From Montifringilla adamsi (Eukaryota; Chordata; Aves; Passeriformes; Passeridae), in assembly GCA_017590115.1 (NCBI GenBank), contig JAGGNK010003335.1, positions 4,960,001 to 5,024,000 on the forward strand: a stretch of 64,000 nt of DNA, in the 5' to 3' direction. The translations under genes and the position numbers were made by a program. Of the stretch, positions 46,736 to 58,800 are shown piece by piece; position 1 is the stretch's first letter, and each line of letters starts with the position of its first letter. The notes below the pieces were generated by a model, which was not told where the DNA came from, did no database searches, and saw nothing but the letters and a program-made list of their open reading frames with translations.

Positions 46736-46770
46736 GCCCCGCCCGGCCCGGCCCGGCCCAGCCCGGCCCC
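46736..46770 (-). promoter_or_regulatory. G-quadruplex-prone run upstream of SLC22A4 ATG
   Basis: On the coding (minus) strand there are at least five consecutive GGG runs separated by two or three bases, about 70-100 bases upstream of the start codon. This meets the standard intramolecular G4 pattern. Whether it lies in the promoter or the 5' UTR is unknown. Confidence 0.6.
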
Positions 46771-46979
46771 GCGGGGCGGCGCGTCCCGGCCGGAGCGGAC
46801 CGGGGGGGCTCGGCCAGCACCGGGCCCTGCCGACCCCGCCTCCCCGCGGCATCCCCGGGGCCTTCCCCCGGGCACCGCTTCTGGTCCGCCGCCGGCTCCG
46901 TAGCTTTCCTTAGGAGGCGTGTCCGGTTTTTTTCCATTTATTTGCCTGGGCAGCCGCAGCCGGAGCGGATCGGGTGGCG

Positions 46980-47004
46980 CCGGCACCGGCACCGGCACCG
47001 GCAC
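46980..47004. repeat. Short tandem hexamer CGGCAC, four units
   Basis: Four near-perfect CGGCAC units in the CpG island upstream of SLC22A4. Confidence 0.8.
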
Positions 47005-48659
47005 GGCGGGACCGGCGGCTGTCTCGGCAGCAGCTGCCGGTGCGAGATCAGCGCCTGGCGATGGCTCCGCCGCCCCCAGCCTTCCCCGAGCCCTGAATCC
47101 CTCCCTTGGGGACCCAAAACAGGCTGTGCCCTGTATTGCTGCTGCAAGATGGAGGCACAGCATCGTAGTCCCCCCGCGGGAGCGGAGCGCTGCCGGGCAT
47201 CGCGAGCGCAGTTAATGGACAGGGAGCTGGAACAGCGAGCCATCAGCTGGGAGCTCTGGGCCGGCTCATCCCACGAAAGGTAGCGACGTCAATAATGGGA
47301 GCCCTCCTACACACTGGCACAGAGGAAAACAAGGACCAGACCGTGCTTTAGGAATCGAACGTTCTCACAGCCCCTGAAATCTTGTCCCTAATGCAGCCCA
47401 GTGCTTTTTCCCAGCAGAGTTTACTCTCGGCAACAGACAAGGTCAGCAGTGTCTGCTCAAGGAGCCCGTAGCAGCTCTGGCCTCCAGAGAGGAGCTTTTT
47501 ATATTCCCATCTCCTATCAATTTACTATTCCTGCTCCACACGTGACTGGCTTTGCCCACAGTCCGATACGTGGATAGCTGTCAAAGCCATTTCAGAAATC
47601 CGAACAACGCTGTCGTCTTCAGAAATAACTCAGGGAGCGCTCAGAAACGCATTGGTGTCTAAAACAAGCCCAGTGCTTGCTCTGCCCGGACCGTGCGGCT
47701 CCCGGAGCTGTGAGCAGGTGCCCGTGTCGGGCTGTGCCCGGAGGATGCCCGTGCCGGCGATGTGCGAGGGCAGGCTGGGCAGCATCGCTCCAGCAGAGAT
47801 CACACAGGGCGACGGGGGAGTGTGGGAAGGAAGCACGGAGTGGAAGCGGTGGCTCGGCGGTGCCTGGGGAGGAGAAGCATGTGGCAACATTTATCTGGCC
47901 GGGCAGCGATCTGCTGCTGCTTTGGATGTGGGTGAAGAACTCATGTCATGGGAAGCTTCAGATATCTCCTGTTTGGAGAGGACATCCTCGTGCTGGGCCT
48001 GGGCTACTGAGCAGTCTAAGCTGTCCCCAGTGATAAGAGCAGGGTGGGGCCCACTTGGGACGGATCAGGGGCTCCCAGGCAGCAGCAGGCAGCAGCAGCA
48101 GCAGCCCTCGACCTGCCCTGCCCTAAGGCTGTGCAAGAACCATAGTAAAATGCAATGCATGCCTGCTCCCATGAGGAAATTAGGGATGTGGAGTGTATTG
48201 TCTTAAGCATTAATGTTAATGCAATCTTAGTAATTATTCAGTCAACAGTAATTTATTACAGAGGACTGATTTGCAGAGCTCAGCCTAACTGTGGTTAGGC
48301 TGCAAACTTAGCATATCAAAAGTGCTAGACACAGACTCAGTAAGTGGCAGATGATGTGCTTAGGTTTATCTGGTTTGCAGATGCATGCTCAACATATTAA
48401 AATTTCATGTGTCTGACATGACAAAACACCACGGGGTTTTCTCTTATACTGTGAACCTGCATCAATTAGCAGTTATAGAAATCCCTTGTGTTCTAGCCAG
48501 CTCTGCTACAGCACCACAAGCTCTTGCTGCAATCACCATAGCCCAGAGTTTTTGCTGGGTGCTCACCAGCTTGCAAAACCCACTTGTGATCCAGTGTCAG
48601 GGATGCTTTAACCCAAGCACGGAGATTATGAAAACCACATTAAAACAGTGACCAGTGAA

Positions 48660-49105
48660 TGGCTTGGACTGTTGTGGAGCAAATTCACTGCAGGGGTAGG
48701 ACCAGACCTGGTTCTTGAAACTGACCCTTCTTAAAGAGGCCAGTGCATGTGTCCAGAGAGGGGCAACAGAGCTGGGGAAGGAGCTGGAGCACAATTCTGA
48801 GGAGGAGCAGCTGAGGGTGCCAGCGGGGCTCTGGAGTATGGGAGGCTCAGTGGGGATGTTTTTGCTCTCTAAAACTCCCTGAAAAGAGGAGGTAGTGAGG
48901 TGGAGGTTGGTCTCTTCTCCCAAGGAACAAGCAATAGGATGAGAGGAAATGGCCTAAAGTTGTGCCAGGGGAGGTTTAGGTTGGATATTTGAGAAAATTT
49001 GTTTGTGACACTGGCACAGGCAGTGGTGAAGTCACCATCCCTGGAGAGCTTTAACATGCATGAAGATATGGCACCTGGGGACATGGTTTAGTGGTGGGGG
49101 CTTTT
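48660..49105 (+). mobile_element. CR1 LINE fragment, longest in the window
   Basis: Follows the CR1 3' region in order: GAGGAGCAGCTGAGGGTGCC, GAGGTGGAGGTTGGTCTCTT, AGGATGAGAGGAAATGGCC, TGTGCCAGGGGAGGTTTAGG, GTGAAGTCACCATCCCTGGA, GGGGACATGGTTTAGTGG. Intergenic between SLC22A4 and PDLIM4. Confidence 0.9.
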
Positions 49106-50792
49106 TTCATCAAAACAATTCTATTATTTTACCACAGCCTTACAAAACACATTTTCAGCTATTAGATGAAGAGCAGTGTGTGGGAAATGAGCTCAGGGAA
49201 ATTCCTTTAAACTGAAGACAGATGCCAAGGAGCTGGCAGAGCAAAGGAGGAGTACTTCATTATAGGGGAGATGAAACAAATCTTTGAATGGCTGAGAAAC
49301 CACCTCTAGTGCAGGCACTGGGTTCTTGTGGAAGCAGGAAGCTGCTCCGATGGCTGCTGGATGCCACAAGCTGCCCTGAGCTGTGGAGGAGCCCAACTGC
49401 TGCTTGTGCAGTCACATCACCCTCACCCAGTGTGCCACTGTGCCACTGCTGGCATCAGAGCTCCTGCTCTGCTCCAGAGTGGGGTGGTGCTGCCCCCAGC
49501 AGCTCTGCTCTTTCTGCTAGGGCAAAGCCCCTTTGAAGGGATCCTCTGCTGTGGTGGGACAGCTGTGCCACCCTCCCAGCAGCCATCGCGAGAGCTGGGA
49601 ATTAAGAAAGCACATGATAATTTAGAGTTCTGTGGATTGCATAGCACTTGGTTCATGTGGAAATTTACTTATCAACAGGGCAAAGCAAGACCTATTTTGT
49701 GTGTGAGCCTGCAGTGTGTCCTGCAAGGGGCTCTGTGCCACGTGCTGGAGCTCCTGTGCCACCCTGCTGGAGTGTGGCACAGCCCTGCTCTGGCCAAAGC
49801 CCTGGCCTTGCCCTCCTACCTGCCTGCTGCCTGCCCTGGAGCTGGTGATCACATCCATCACGGTCACATCCCACTGGACCAAGAGCACTTGGGAAAAAGT
49901 CATCTTTGGCAGCTTTTAAAAAGGCTCTTGACTCACCTCAGCCTTTCTGCTCTCTCCAATACAGTGCAGGTACCCCAGCAGTGCCAAGAGCTGCCTGAGG
50001 CTCACTTGAATCCATCTGGTGGGACTTGGAGCTCTCAGGGACATTATGGCCATCACTTCCCAGTTCCTGCTAGTGGTGAATGAACTTCTCTCCTCCTAAG
50101 CAGAGCCCAGCAGACAAGCATTTGGTGTGAATGATTTTTCATCTTATTTGTGGTAGGAATGAATCCTGTAAAAGAGATGAGTGAGGATGCCTGTCTTTAG
50201 CACGTGTGTGAGGATTTGGGATAAAGCCTCCCAGAGCCCACCTGCTCCAGTGCAGTCAGCTTTCCCAAGGCTATCCACCACTCAGGAAACACTTCAGTAA
50301 TTTTGCTTGGTGCAATGTCACTCCAGCCAGGGAAGGGACATTGCTTTGGCCCTGGTGGGGACCAGCACACGCTTCCTATGCAGCAGGAGCACGTTCTGCT
50401 TCCCTGGCCCCCAGCCTTCGGGCCAGAGCTCAGTGACGTGGGTCAGGGCTGCATCCGAGCAAGGAACCGCCAGAGGTCTTGCCAGAGAAGAGACGAGATG
50501 CTCAAGCCCATCACTACGGTGTAGAACGACCTCTCCCGGAGAGATCATTGCCAGAAGTTTCCCGAGGCGCTGCCCTCCGGGTGGATTTGGATGCTCTCCT
50601 TCGGGAACCTCCTCAGCTTGCCGGGACTCCTCACAGAGCTGGCTCTTGTCCCACCCTGCTCGAAGCCGCTGGATATTTCAGTTTTCATCGCTAGATGGAG
50701 CAGGAGACAGCACAGCGCCCGGATGGAGCTCTGCCTTGCCCCATGGCCCTGCACACAGACAGCTCCTCTGCCCCTCATCCCCTCCTCACACC

Positions 50793-50852
50793 CTTTACAG
50801 CCCCCTGCAGCCCATCTGCCCCCACCCATCCTTTACAGCCCCCTGCAGCCCA
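50793..50852. repeat. Two copies of a 22-base C-rich unit, 38 bases apart
   Basis: The sequence CTTTACAGCCCCCTGCAGCC plus CA occurs at 50793-50814 and 50831-50852 within a long pyrimidine-rich tract. Confidence 0.85.
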
Positions 50853-53800
50853 GGAACGCCCACTTACCACCCTCTCCCCTACAGATCCCATACCTTCCTC
50901 CGCACATCATGCATCCAATGCCCTCCTTTACACCCCCTGCACTCCCCCAGATGTTGGGAAAACCCCTGGGACATGTTGCCTGGGGAGCTGGGATTCTCCA
51001 TGCCAGCACCTCTTGGGAGGGTCATAGTGGCTGGTGCTGCCTGGGGACAGGGGCACGGTGTGAGTGGCCTCTGGATCCAGCTGGATTTTCCAGTCGTGGT
51101 GTCCAGGTCCCACTGGTGAGCTCAAGCCCTCCCAGCCCATGGTCCCACAGTGCCAGCTTGCATCTCCTCAGAGTCCATCAGTTTGGGGAGGACACACTCA
51201 TCACTGGCCTCCTGCAAGCCTTCAGGTTTGGGAGTGAAGGACTAAGGTGTTTCTTCAGAAAACAGTTGTTCTCATTAATAAAGCCAAAAGCCTGAACCAG
51301 GCTTGAGCAGTATCTTTGCAGAGTGAAGTGTGACCCTGTGCCCTGAAAGCAGAACTGGCCCCAGCCCAGGCTCTCCCTACTGCACAAGCAACTGCTTCAG
51401 GACTACCTAAAAATTCAGAATATTTAACTGTCCTGGCAGAGAAGTTGGTCATGGCTGGAAGAGCTCTGAGAGTGTTTGCTGGGGAGAAAGAAAGACAAAC
51501 AACTTGCAGATAAGTTTCTTTAGAATCAGGAGCAGTTTTCTGGGTTTTACTATACATGTAGGGAAGATTTTTTTCCTCCCTAAAGTAATGAAAATAGCTT
51601 CTTTCATACATGAGAAAGGGAAGAGAGGGAACTTTTCCAAAGAGCCTCTTTCCCTCAATCTCCCTCCTATGGCACAGGACATTTATCCTCAGAATGGACA
51701 AGCTGAGATTTTTCAGTCCCTGGGGCAGACCAGTAGTAACAAAAGCAAAGTTAAACAACTCCAAACAAAAGCTGCAGCAGAACAGGGGTGTGGTGGTGGA
51801 AATAATGCATAGCTAAGTAAGAAACTTTAATGATACATGGAAAAAGTTAAACAATTAAAACTTGAATCAGTCTGGCCCTGGTCCCACCTCATTTAGTTAA
51901 TAAATGCTGTGCTTCATCACGGTGGAGCTTGTGCCTCTTTTTTTCCTGAAGAAGAGAGGAGGCTCCCAGTGCTGGGCTGGTCAGAGTAGCTGTGTGGGCA
52001 GCAGAGGGTTTGGGGGGCTCCAGAGCTGCCCAGGCTCTCTGTACCCCTCAGTCTCACAGTGGGGATCACCCCAAGGGGCTGAAGCCCCCCAGCATCAATG
52101 CCCAGGGCAGAGGGGCTGGGGATGGTGGTGGCTAAACCACAGAAACACATGTGTGAATAGAAAAACCACTAATTGCAGAGTCATAACCATATTAATTATC
52201 TCAATATGTGTACAAATTAGACATAGAGTCACATAGACCCACACTGGAAACTTTTTCTTTCCCCTATGGAAACCTTTTCTGCCACATGCAGATCTGCAGA
52301 GGTTTTGTCTTTTAAATGTTTTAGGCACATACAGACAACAATTTCCATGTATGAACACGTGCCAAATCAAACCTTTTAGGTTAAATATTGGAGGCACTTA
52401 CCTCATACCCCTTCTGACTTTCCCATACACCAGTGATTTAAATCCCAATCAACTGTTAAAGCCAGACCCATAGAGATTGAGCTACAGAAGCAAACATCCC
52501 TCTGACACAGCTGCCAACCCCACCCTGCCCTCACCTCCCAGTGCCCCACACTCCCACTGCCCCATGGGCTTCTGTACTCCAAGGGTCAGCAGTAACCTCT
52601 CCTTGGGAAGAAGCCCAGCTCCCTCCAGCAGGGTCAGCCCCAGCACTGCAAAAGTGTGGATCCCAGTCTGATGACAGCCTGGGACATCAGGTGGGAGAAG
52701 GATCCCTTGGAGTGTCACTGTGGCCGATTAAACATCACCAAAATCACTGATTCTTCAGCCTTGTGGAGAGGCAGATGCAGCGCAGCTCTGGACCATCACA
52801 GGGTGAGCTGGGTCACACTGGTGGAGAGGAGCCAGGCACCAGTGGGGGATCACACAACAGGCAGAGACACAGTGGCCTTTCCCACCTCCACACCTGACAG
52901 GATGCAGGATCCCAGGCAGGTCACAAGTTAAAAGAACCCCACAGCAATTCCCCCAAAACAGGCCAAACATCAAACAAGCTGTCAATGAAATGTAGAAAGC
53001 AATTCCCATTTGCAATCAGCATGGAGATGCAATTTGTATCTCCAAGATGCTTTCTGAAGTTTATCCAGTGTTGTTCTCACCTGGATGCCAGGGGACCCCC
53101 ACACATATGGACCAGGTGAAGGCCAAGTGATGTGAGACAAAACCCATAATACAATTTTATTTTTTGTTTCATACAAACAGTACCCTCCCCACATTTTACA
53201 GAGTTTAACAGCATTATCTGGTGACAGAGAAGGTGACACTTGTGGCTGCTCCTGCAAGCCTCACAACAGGAACAGGGTGGCCTGAAGCCAGGAAACCATG
53301 TGCCCTGGGATGGGCCTGTGTGAGGCAGCTCCAAGCTCTGCAGGGGGATCAGGTGAATTGATTACTCCTAAGAAAGGGTATCATGAGATGCCATGTGGAA
53401 ATATTGATTTGAGGGAACTTGGGATCATTAGAAGAACAGCTCCATGCCCAGCATTCCCACTGGTGTGGCAGCCAAGCAAGACCACCAAGGGCACCCTGGC
53501 AGCAGCCTGCTCAGCTGGGTGTTTAAAACGAGGGCAATGAACCAACTAATGAACTTCTTGGTGCTCCCTGTATCAGGGCTGCAGATTCCTGGCATCCTGC
53601 AGGACATGGCCACCATGCAGGTAGAGACAAACGGGGACAAGAGCCCCAGGGAGTGACAAACAGCACCACTGGCAGCTCCAACTGCCTGCCTGGAAAACAG
53701 GGAAGGGCATCCTGTGCCAGTCATGTTGTGAGTCTTCCATCATGTAGCTGGGCTGTATTCAGTCCTGGATTTTGGTGAAGCCTGAACTCTCAAGCTACAG

Positions 53801-55650
53801 GCACCAGAGCTCAAACCAGCAATGTATAAGGATAACAGAGGAATTGAGAATAAATGTTTCTGACAAAGGGACCCTAAGGAGCTCCAAGCAGAGCCCTGCA
53901 AACCAGGGCAGTAATGCTTCCCACCTGATTGCTATGCTCCTTTACACTTGTCCCAAACATTCCCCCCTTCAGAGGGTTCAAGTGACCAAGCAAGGCCATG
54001 CAAATGCAAGAAAAACATGTTTCAGCACAGTGATAAAAATTCCCACATTTCTTGTACTTTAATAAGTAAAAATTCCTGATGGCAGAAGGAGGGGGAGGTG
54101 GATGTCCCCCTGCTAGCAGGAATGCACACAGCCAGCATCTCTGTAGTACCCAGCTGGAAGGAGCCCAGGGCTGCTGGGAGGCTGCGGGGCACAGGGCAGG
54201 AGCTGCTGTGTCCCTGTAAGGCATTTCATAAAGAGGTCTAGATGGAGACCAATAACACCCTAAAATCCCTTCTGGGGTGCAGAACCTGTAGAAGAAATTA
54301 CCTGCTCAGCCCCAACTAGGATCATGCTCCCAACCCTCCTCCAATCCCCAATTTTCCCTCTTATGGAGAGCCAGGAGGGAAAGGGGTCCTTTGCCCATCA
54401 CCCCATTTCTTATTTTCCTTTTCCATGGAAAGAAAGCAAGCACAAGCATTTCTTTTTCTCCCCCACATCCTTCCTCTCTCAAAGTGAGGAGGAAGAAGAC
54501 TGAGGCTAAGCAAATTGAGTAAGTCAACTCTCTCTCTCCTCCCTCTGAGTACTAGCATGAAAAAAACCCACATTTCTCTAACAAAGAAACATTTCAAGAG
54601 CCAAAAAATCTTTTCCCTGTCAAATAAAGTGGATGATGGACCTGGCTGAAAGCACAGCTTTGGGAGATGGGTATAAACACAATCCTGCTGTCCTGGGGCC
54701 TAGGGATCACCCAAGCTCTGGTTATTCCCTAAGTGCCTGGAGGGATTTTATCACCCCCTCTCTGCTGGGAGGCAGACCCAGATAGCAGCAATCTGAGGAC
54801 CTAGAAATAAAGGACTGCAAAATTATAGCAAAAATTGGGGAATAGTCACAATGGCCAAAGCAAAGGCAGCTGTGGGCAGAAATGTAGGAGGTGAGGATAA
54901 TCAAAGGGTGCTCCAGACTGCTGCAGTGTCCTTTCAAGGTGTGCTTGAGTCATTAGATGACAGAATAATCAAATTACGAGTAGAAGGAGGAAGAAAAAGG
55001 CCTCATCACGCACTCAGTGTGGAGATCTCTTGGGAACTCAAATCAGTCCTTGTCAGCCTCAATCTGCCCTGCCCTGGTCCAGAGAGTTTCACTGTAATTA
55101 CTGTTTTAAGAGACCACCCTTCCTTGGCACATCTGCTGGGATGCAGCTGAGTGAGGCACCCCCTGGTACCGTCCTGACTCTCAGGGGTTGGTTTTTATCA
55201 CTGGGGCAGCCACAGGACAGGAGATTACGGTCAGGACATAAGAGACAGCTTCTTTTGTTAAAGTGCCTTATTTTCTTTGAGCTTTTAAAACATCTTCTAA
55301 AACATCTTCAGTAGAAGGAAGGCACAAAAAAAAATAAGAAAAAAAAAAGGAATACAGGTTTTATATGAAAGAGAGTAGAGAATTAATCAATATTTACACA
55401 GATCTTGGATAAGATTACAGCACAGACTAATAACCCAACACAGCAAAAAGCAGAGTGTCAAAAAGAAGGGCAAAACCTGTTTGAATGCTTTCAACACCAC
55501 TCCCCGGAGATCCCAAGTGTAAACTGTTTTATCTAGGAAAAGGCATTTTAACCTGGGCTTTGGTAATGGGGGTTGATTACAGCCCCAGTGCTTGCAGCTG
55601 GCAGGAGCACGTGGGTGGGCCACCCCACCTCTCTAGAGCACAGCCCAGCC

Positions 55651-55855
55651 TTAGACGAGTTCAACTTTAGCGTTTGGATAAACAGCCACCACGTCATATC
55701 CTTCGGGGGGCTTAACCCTCTCCTTGGCGTGCGTCTCGCAGTACAGCTGCTCCTCAATGAAGAAATAGCCTCTCTGCTTCAGGTTGAGGCCACAGTCGTC
55801 ACACATGAAGCACTCGGGGTGGTAGAGCTTGTCCCGAGCCTTGACAATGGTGCCC
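55651..55855 (-). CDS. PDLIM4: PDLIM4 last coding exon, LIM domain and stop
   Basis: 205 nt encoding [20 protein letters not shown] and the remaining zinc ligands up to YCETH, followed by [21 protein letters not shown] and TAA at 55651-55653. This tail is the family hallmark. Acceptor tctcccag|GGGCACC. Confidence 0.96.
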
Positions 55856-58800
55856 CTGGGAGAGACCGGGAGAGTTCAAGTCAGGTGGAGAAACAAGGAG
55901 CATGAGCAGCTTTTCCTGCTGCCTCAAGTGAAACAGTAAGTGGAGGAAAGCAGCATGCAGGGACATGTTATCAGGGGTTCTCAGCCCACCCAAAGCTGCC
56001 ACCTCACTCCAGGTGTGGCTTCACTGTGCTTCTGCAGGGAGGGATGCTCCACACCCAGCAGCACTGCTCCACAGTGTGATGCAAAAGAGAGCCTTAAATA
56101 TCTACACTCAGCCTGGATCTGAAAATTAGGAGCCAGCATCCTTCAAGGACTGGGGCTGAGCACCTGCAGGCACTATGACTTGTGGAGCAGAGACCCTCAC
56201 TCAGCACCAGCAAGAATATGGTTATAGGCATTAGCACAGCTCACACTCAGCCAGCAAATTTGGCTTGAGCAGGATGTAAATTACAGCAGAACATAAATTA
56301 CAACAAGTCATAAATTACAACAAACAAAGCAGAAAAACACCTATACTTTCTGAAATAAACATCCATCTGTCAGAGAGTAACTCTTCAACAAACAAACAAA
56401 ATAGCTGTCTTCTCAACACTCAAGGTGTTTCTCCCACTAACCCTTGTAAGGCAGTGAAGGAGTGCTTGGTGCCGTGGTGCTATTCATAGTCCCAGGGCAG
56501 CTACTATGATAAGCAGGGCACAAACCATCCTATAAATCATCCCCTGCGAGATTCCCTTAAAAGGGGCAATCCAAACTGTATTGCTCAGATTTAGGTATGT
56601 TTAGAAAAAAACAGAAGGGGATTCAAGGTACTCTGCCATAAATTCTAACCCATGTGCCTGGCAGGACCCATCCCAGCCGTGTCCCAGTGTCACTGTCCCC
56701 ACTGCACCGGGGGCTTTGGTGAGGCATGACACTCACACGATGCCATTCCTGCAGCGGGTGCACTCGGGAAGCATCTGCAGCCCCGACATGGGGCCACCAA
56801 GCTTTGGCACCGGGGACTTGATGTTCCTGGGGTTGCTCAGTTTGTCGAGTTTTTCACCTGCCAAGAATTATAAAAGACACAGATTAAAAACTCGGCCTCT
56901 CAGGGCTGGTTTTTTCCCCTCTTCTTTCTTCTTCTTCCTTTTTTTTTTTCTCCTTTTCCCTTACGGAGTCAGAAGAGCCTGCCTATCATAACTGGACCTG
57001 CAACTACTTTGGAAGTTCCAGGACAGCACCAGCTCAACAGACATGGACTTGTCAAAATGCAAAGCAGCTGTGATCTAGAGACGAGAGGTTAATTTGGCTG
57101 TAATACTACTTACTTAGTTAAAAATCATAAAGTGAAGAGCTCAGAAAAGCAACCCCTCCCCACCAAAAAAAAAAAAAAAAGGTTCCATCACAGCAACATT
57201 TCAGGTACACTTCATAGACCCACCATCTGTCAAGGAGATGTAGATGAAAGAATTTCAAAGAATGAGGCAAATTGAACTAAACAATAATAGAATCATATCC
57301 ACTTTTCTTCCTAGAGCACACATTTAAGCTCAAATAATCTAAACCAACATACTGTGATAGAAGGTGAGGTCTTCTGAGGCACCAGGCCTCCTTTCATGAA
57401 GGTCCAACAATGGGAAAGGAAGCAATGAAGATTTTGTGCATATGCAAAATATCATAGCAGAATTTTCAGTGTTGCTGCTCCCACTCCCTACAGACCATCT
57501 ACCATCTGCCTTCCGATTCTGGACAACACCAACATGCTTGTTGCCAACTCCTGGGATACTTAAAAGCTTCCAGTATTGACTTCATGGTCTTCAACAGCTG
57601 ACAACTGACTGGTCTGTTTGGCATATATTGATCTATGGTTCCTCTGTGATTGCCTAAGGTTGTAGAAAGGAAAAGCTCATGAAGAAGGACCAGCTGGCTC
57701 ATAGTTTGGAAAAGCAGCAGAGGAGCTCTTGGATGAACAAGTCATTCTCCAGAGTTCTAATTTGTCACACTCCCTGAGCTTCCAAGGTGTTTCAGTCCAG
57801 GGTCCACTGTAAACATGTGCTTCAAGCCCTGATGCCCAGAAGGTCTCAGCAGGCCACAAGCACTTTCTGATGAAGGTATTTGCATATACTCACTGCCAGT
57901 TTTGGCAGCTTCAGAGCAAAATCCAGTGCAAGAGCCTCCCATAGCTTCAGGATCATCTCTGCCTTTCCTAAAGGGAACTTTTAGTACCTGGAGCCTGATA
58001 CATCACTGCTGGTTGCTCACAGACCCTGGGCAGGGTCACACCACAGATACATTTTGAAGAGCGTTACTCAGAAAAGAGACCCCTGCTCCCCTGTCTAGTG
58101 TGTCTCAGGAGTGCTTATTGTCCTGGGCCCAGATGGGAAGGAGGGTGCACCCCTCACTCATCCTCTGGGGTGCACAGGCACCTTCCCACCACTGCCCCCC
58201 TCTCCAGCCATGGCTCTGACACAGAAGCCAGCACTGCCAGCAGTTCCAGCCAAGTGAGTAAACCAAAAGGACCAACTTCCCACCAGACCCCACCTCCCCA
58301 AAATACAACACAGTGTCTGGCAATGCCAAGAGCTTTCATACATGCAAGAGTGCCTGCCCAAGAGCAGAGCAGGGCTACTCCACCCCAGGAGTTCCCCCAG
58401 CAGTTGGCTGGCTCCAGCCAAGCCCCTTGTTGAATCCTTCCGCTGCCTTGCTGGGAATAAACTGAAGCAACTGCTCAAGCTGTTGGCTTCCCCCAGCATG
58501 AGACACAGCGTGCTTGGACCAGACAGCCTCATCTGCCAACATTTAACAGTTAAGCTGTCACTGCCTCTCATGCAGAGTGCTTGGATAAGCTGCTTAAAAT
58601 AAGAAAGAAGGAAAAAAAAAACCCACGGGATTTTACAGCAAAATGAACCCTGCAGAGAAGGCTGCTTCCCATTTTCTTGAACTGTGTATCATTTTCTTCT
58701 ATTTACCAGCCCAGTCTCATGGTGATTTATGATCTTCAGCAAGGCAGAAAAATGCTTTAACTCCACAGCCTGAACCATGCCATCCCCGTTATGGTTGTCG

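Larger units (their letters stand above)
47291..55650. other. Intergenic region between PDLIM4 and SLC22A4, with PDLIM4 3' UTR at its right end
   Basis: Contains the CR1 at 48660-49105, a GC-rich low-CpG block with chance-length open frames at 49300-51200, and C-rich repeats near 50800. The PDLIM4 3' UTR must begin at 55650 and run left. A minus-strand AATAAA at 53157-53162 is one distant candidate end, but nearer signals are not clear. Confidence 0.6.

Noticed and set aside
53157..53162. AATAAA on the minus strand as the PDLIM4 poly(A) signal
   Set aside because: About 2.5 kb beyond the stop codon with no supporting downstream element; too uncertain to annotate as a site.
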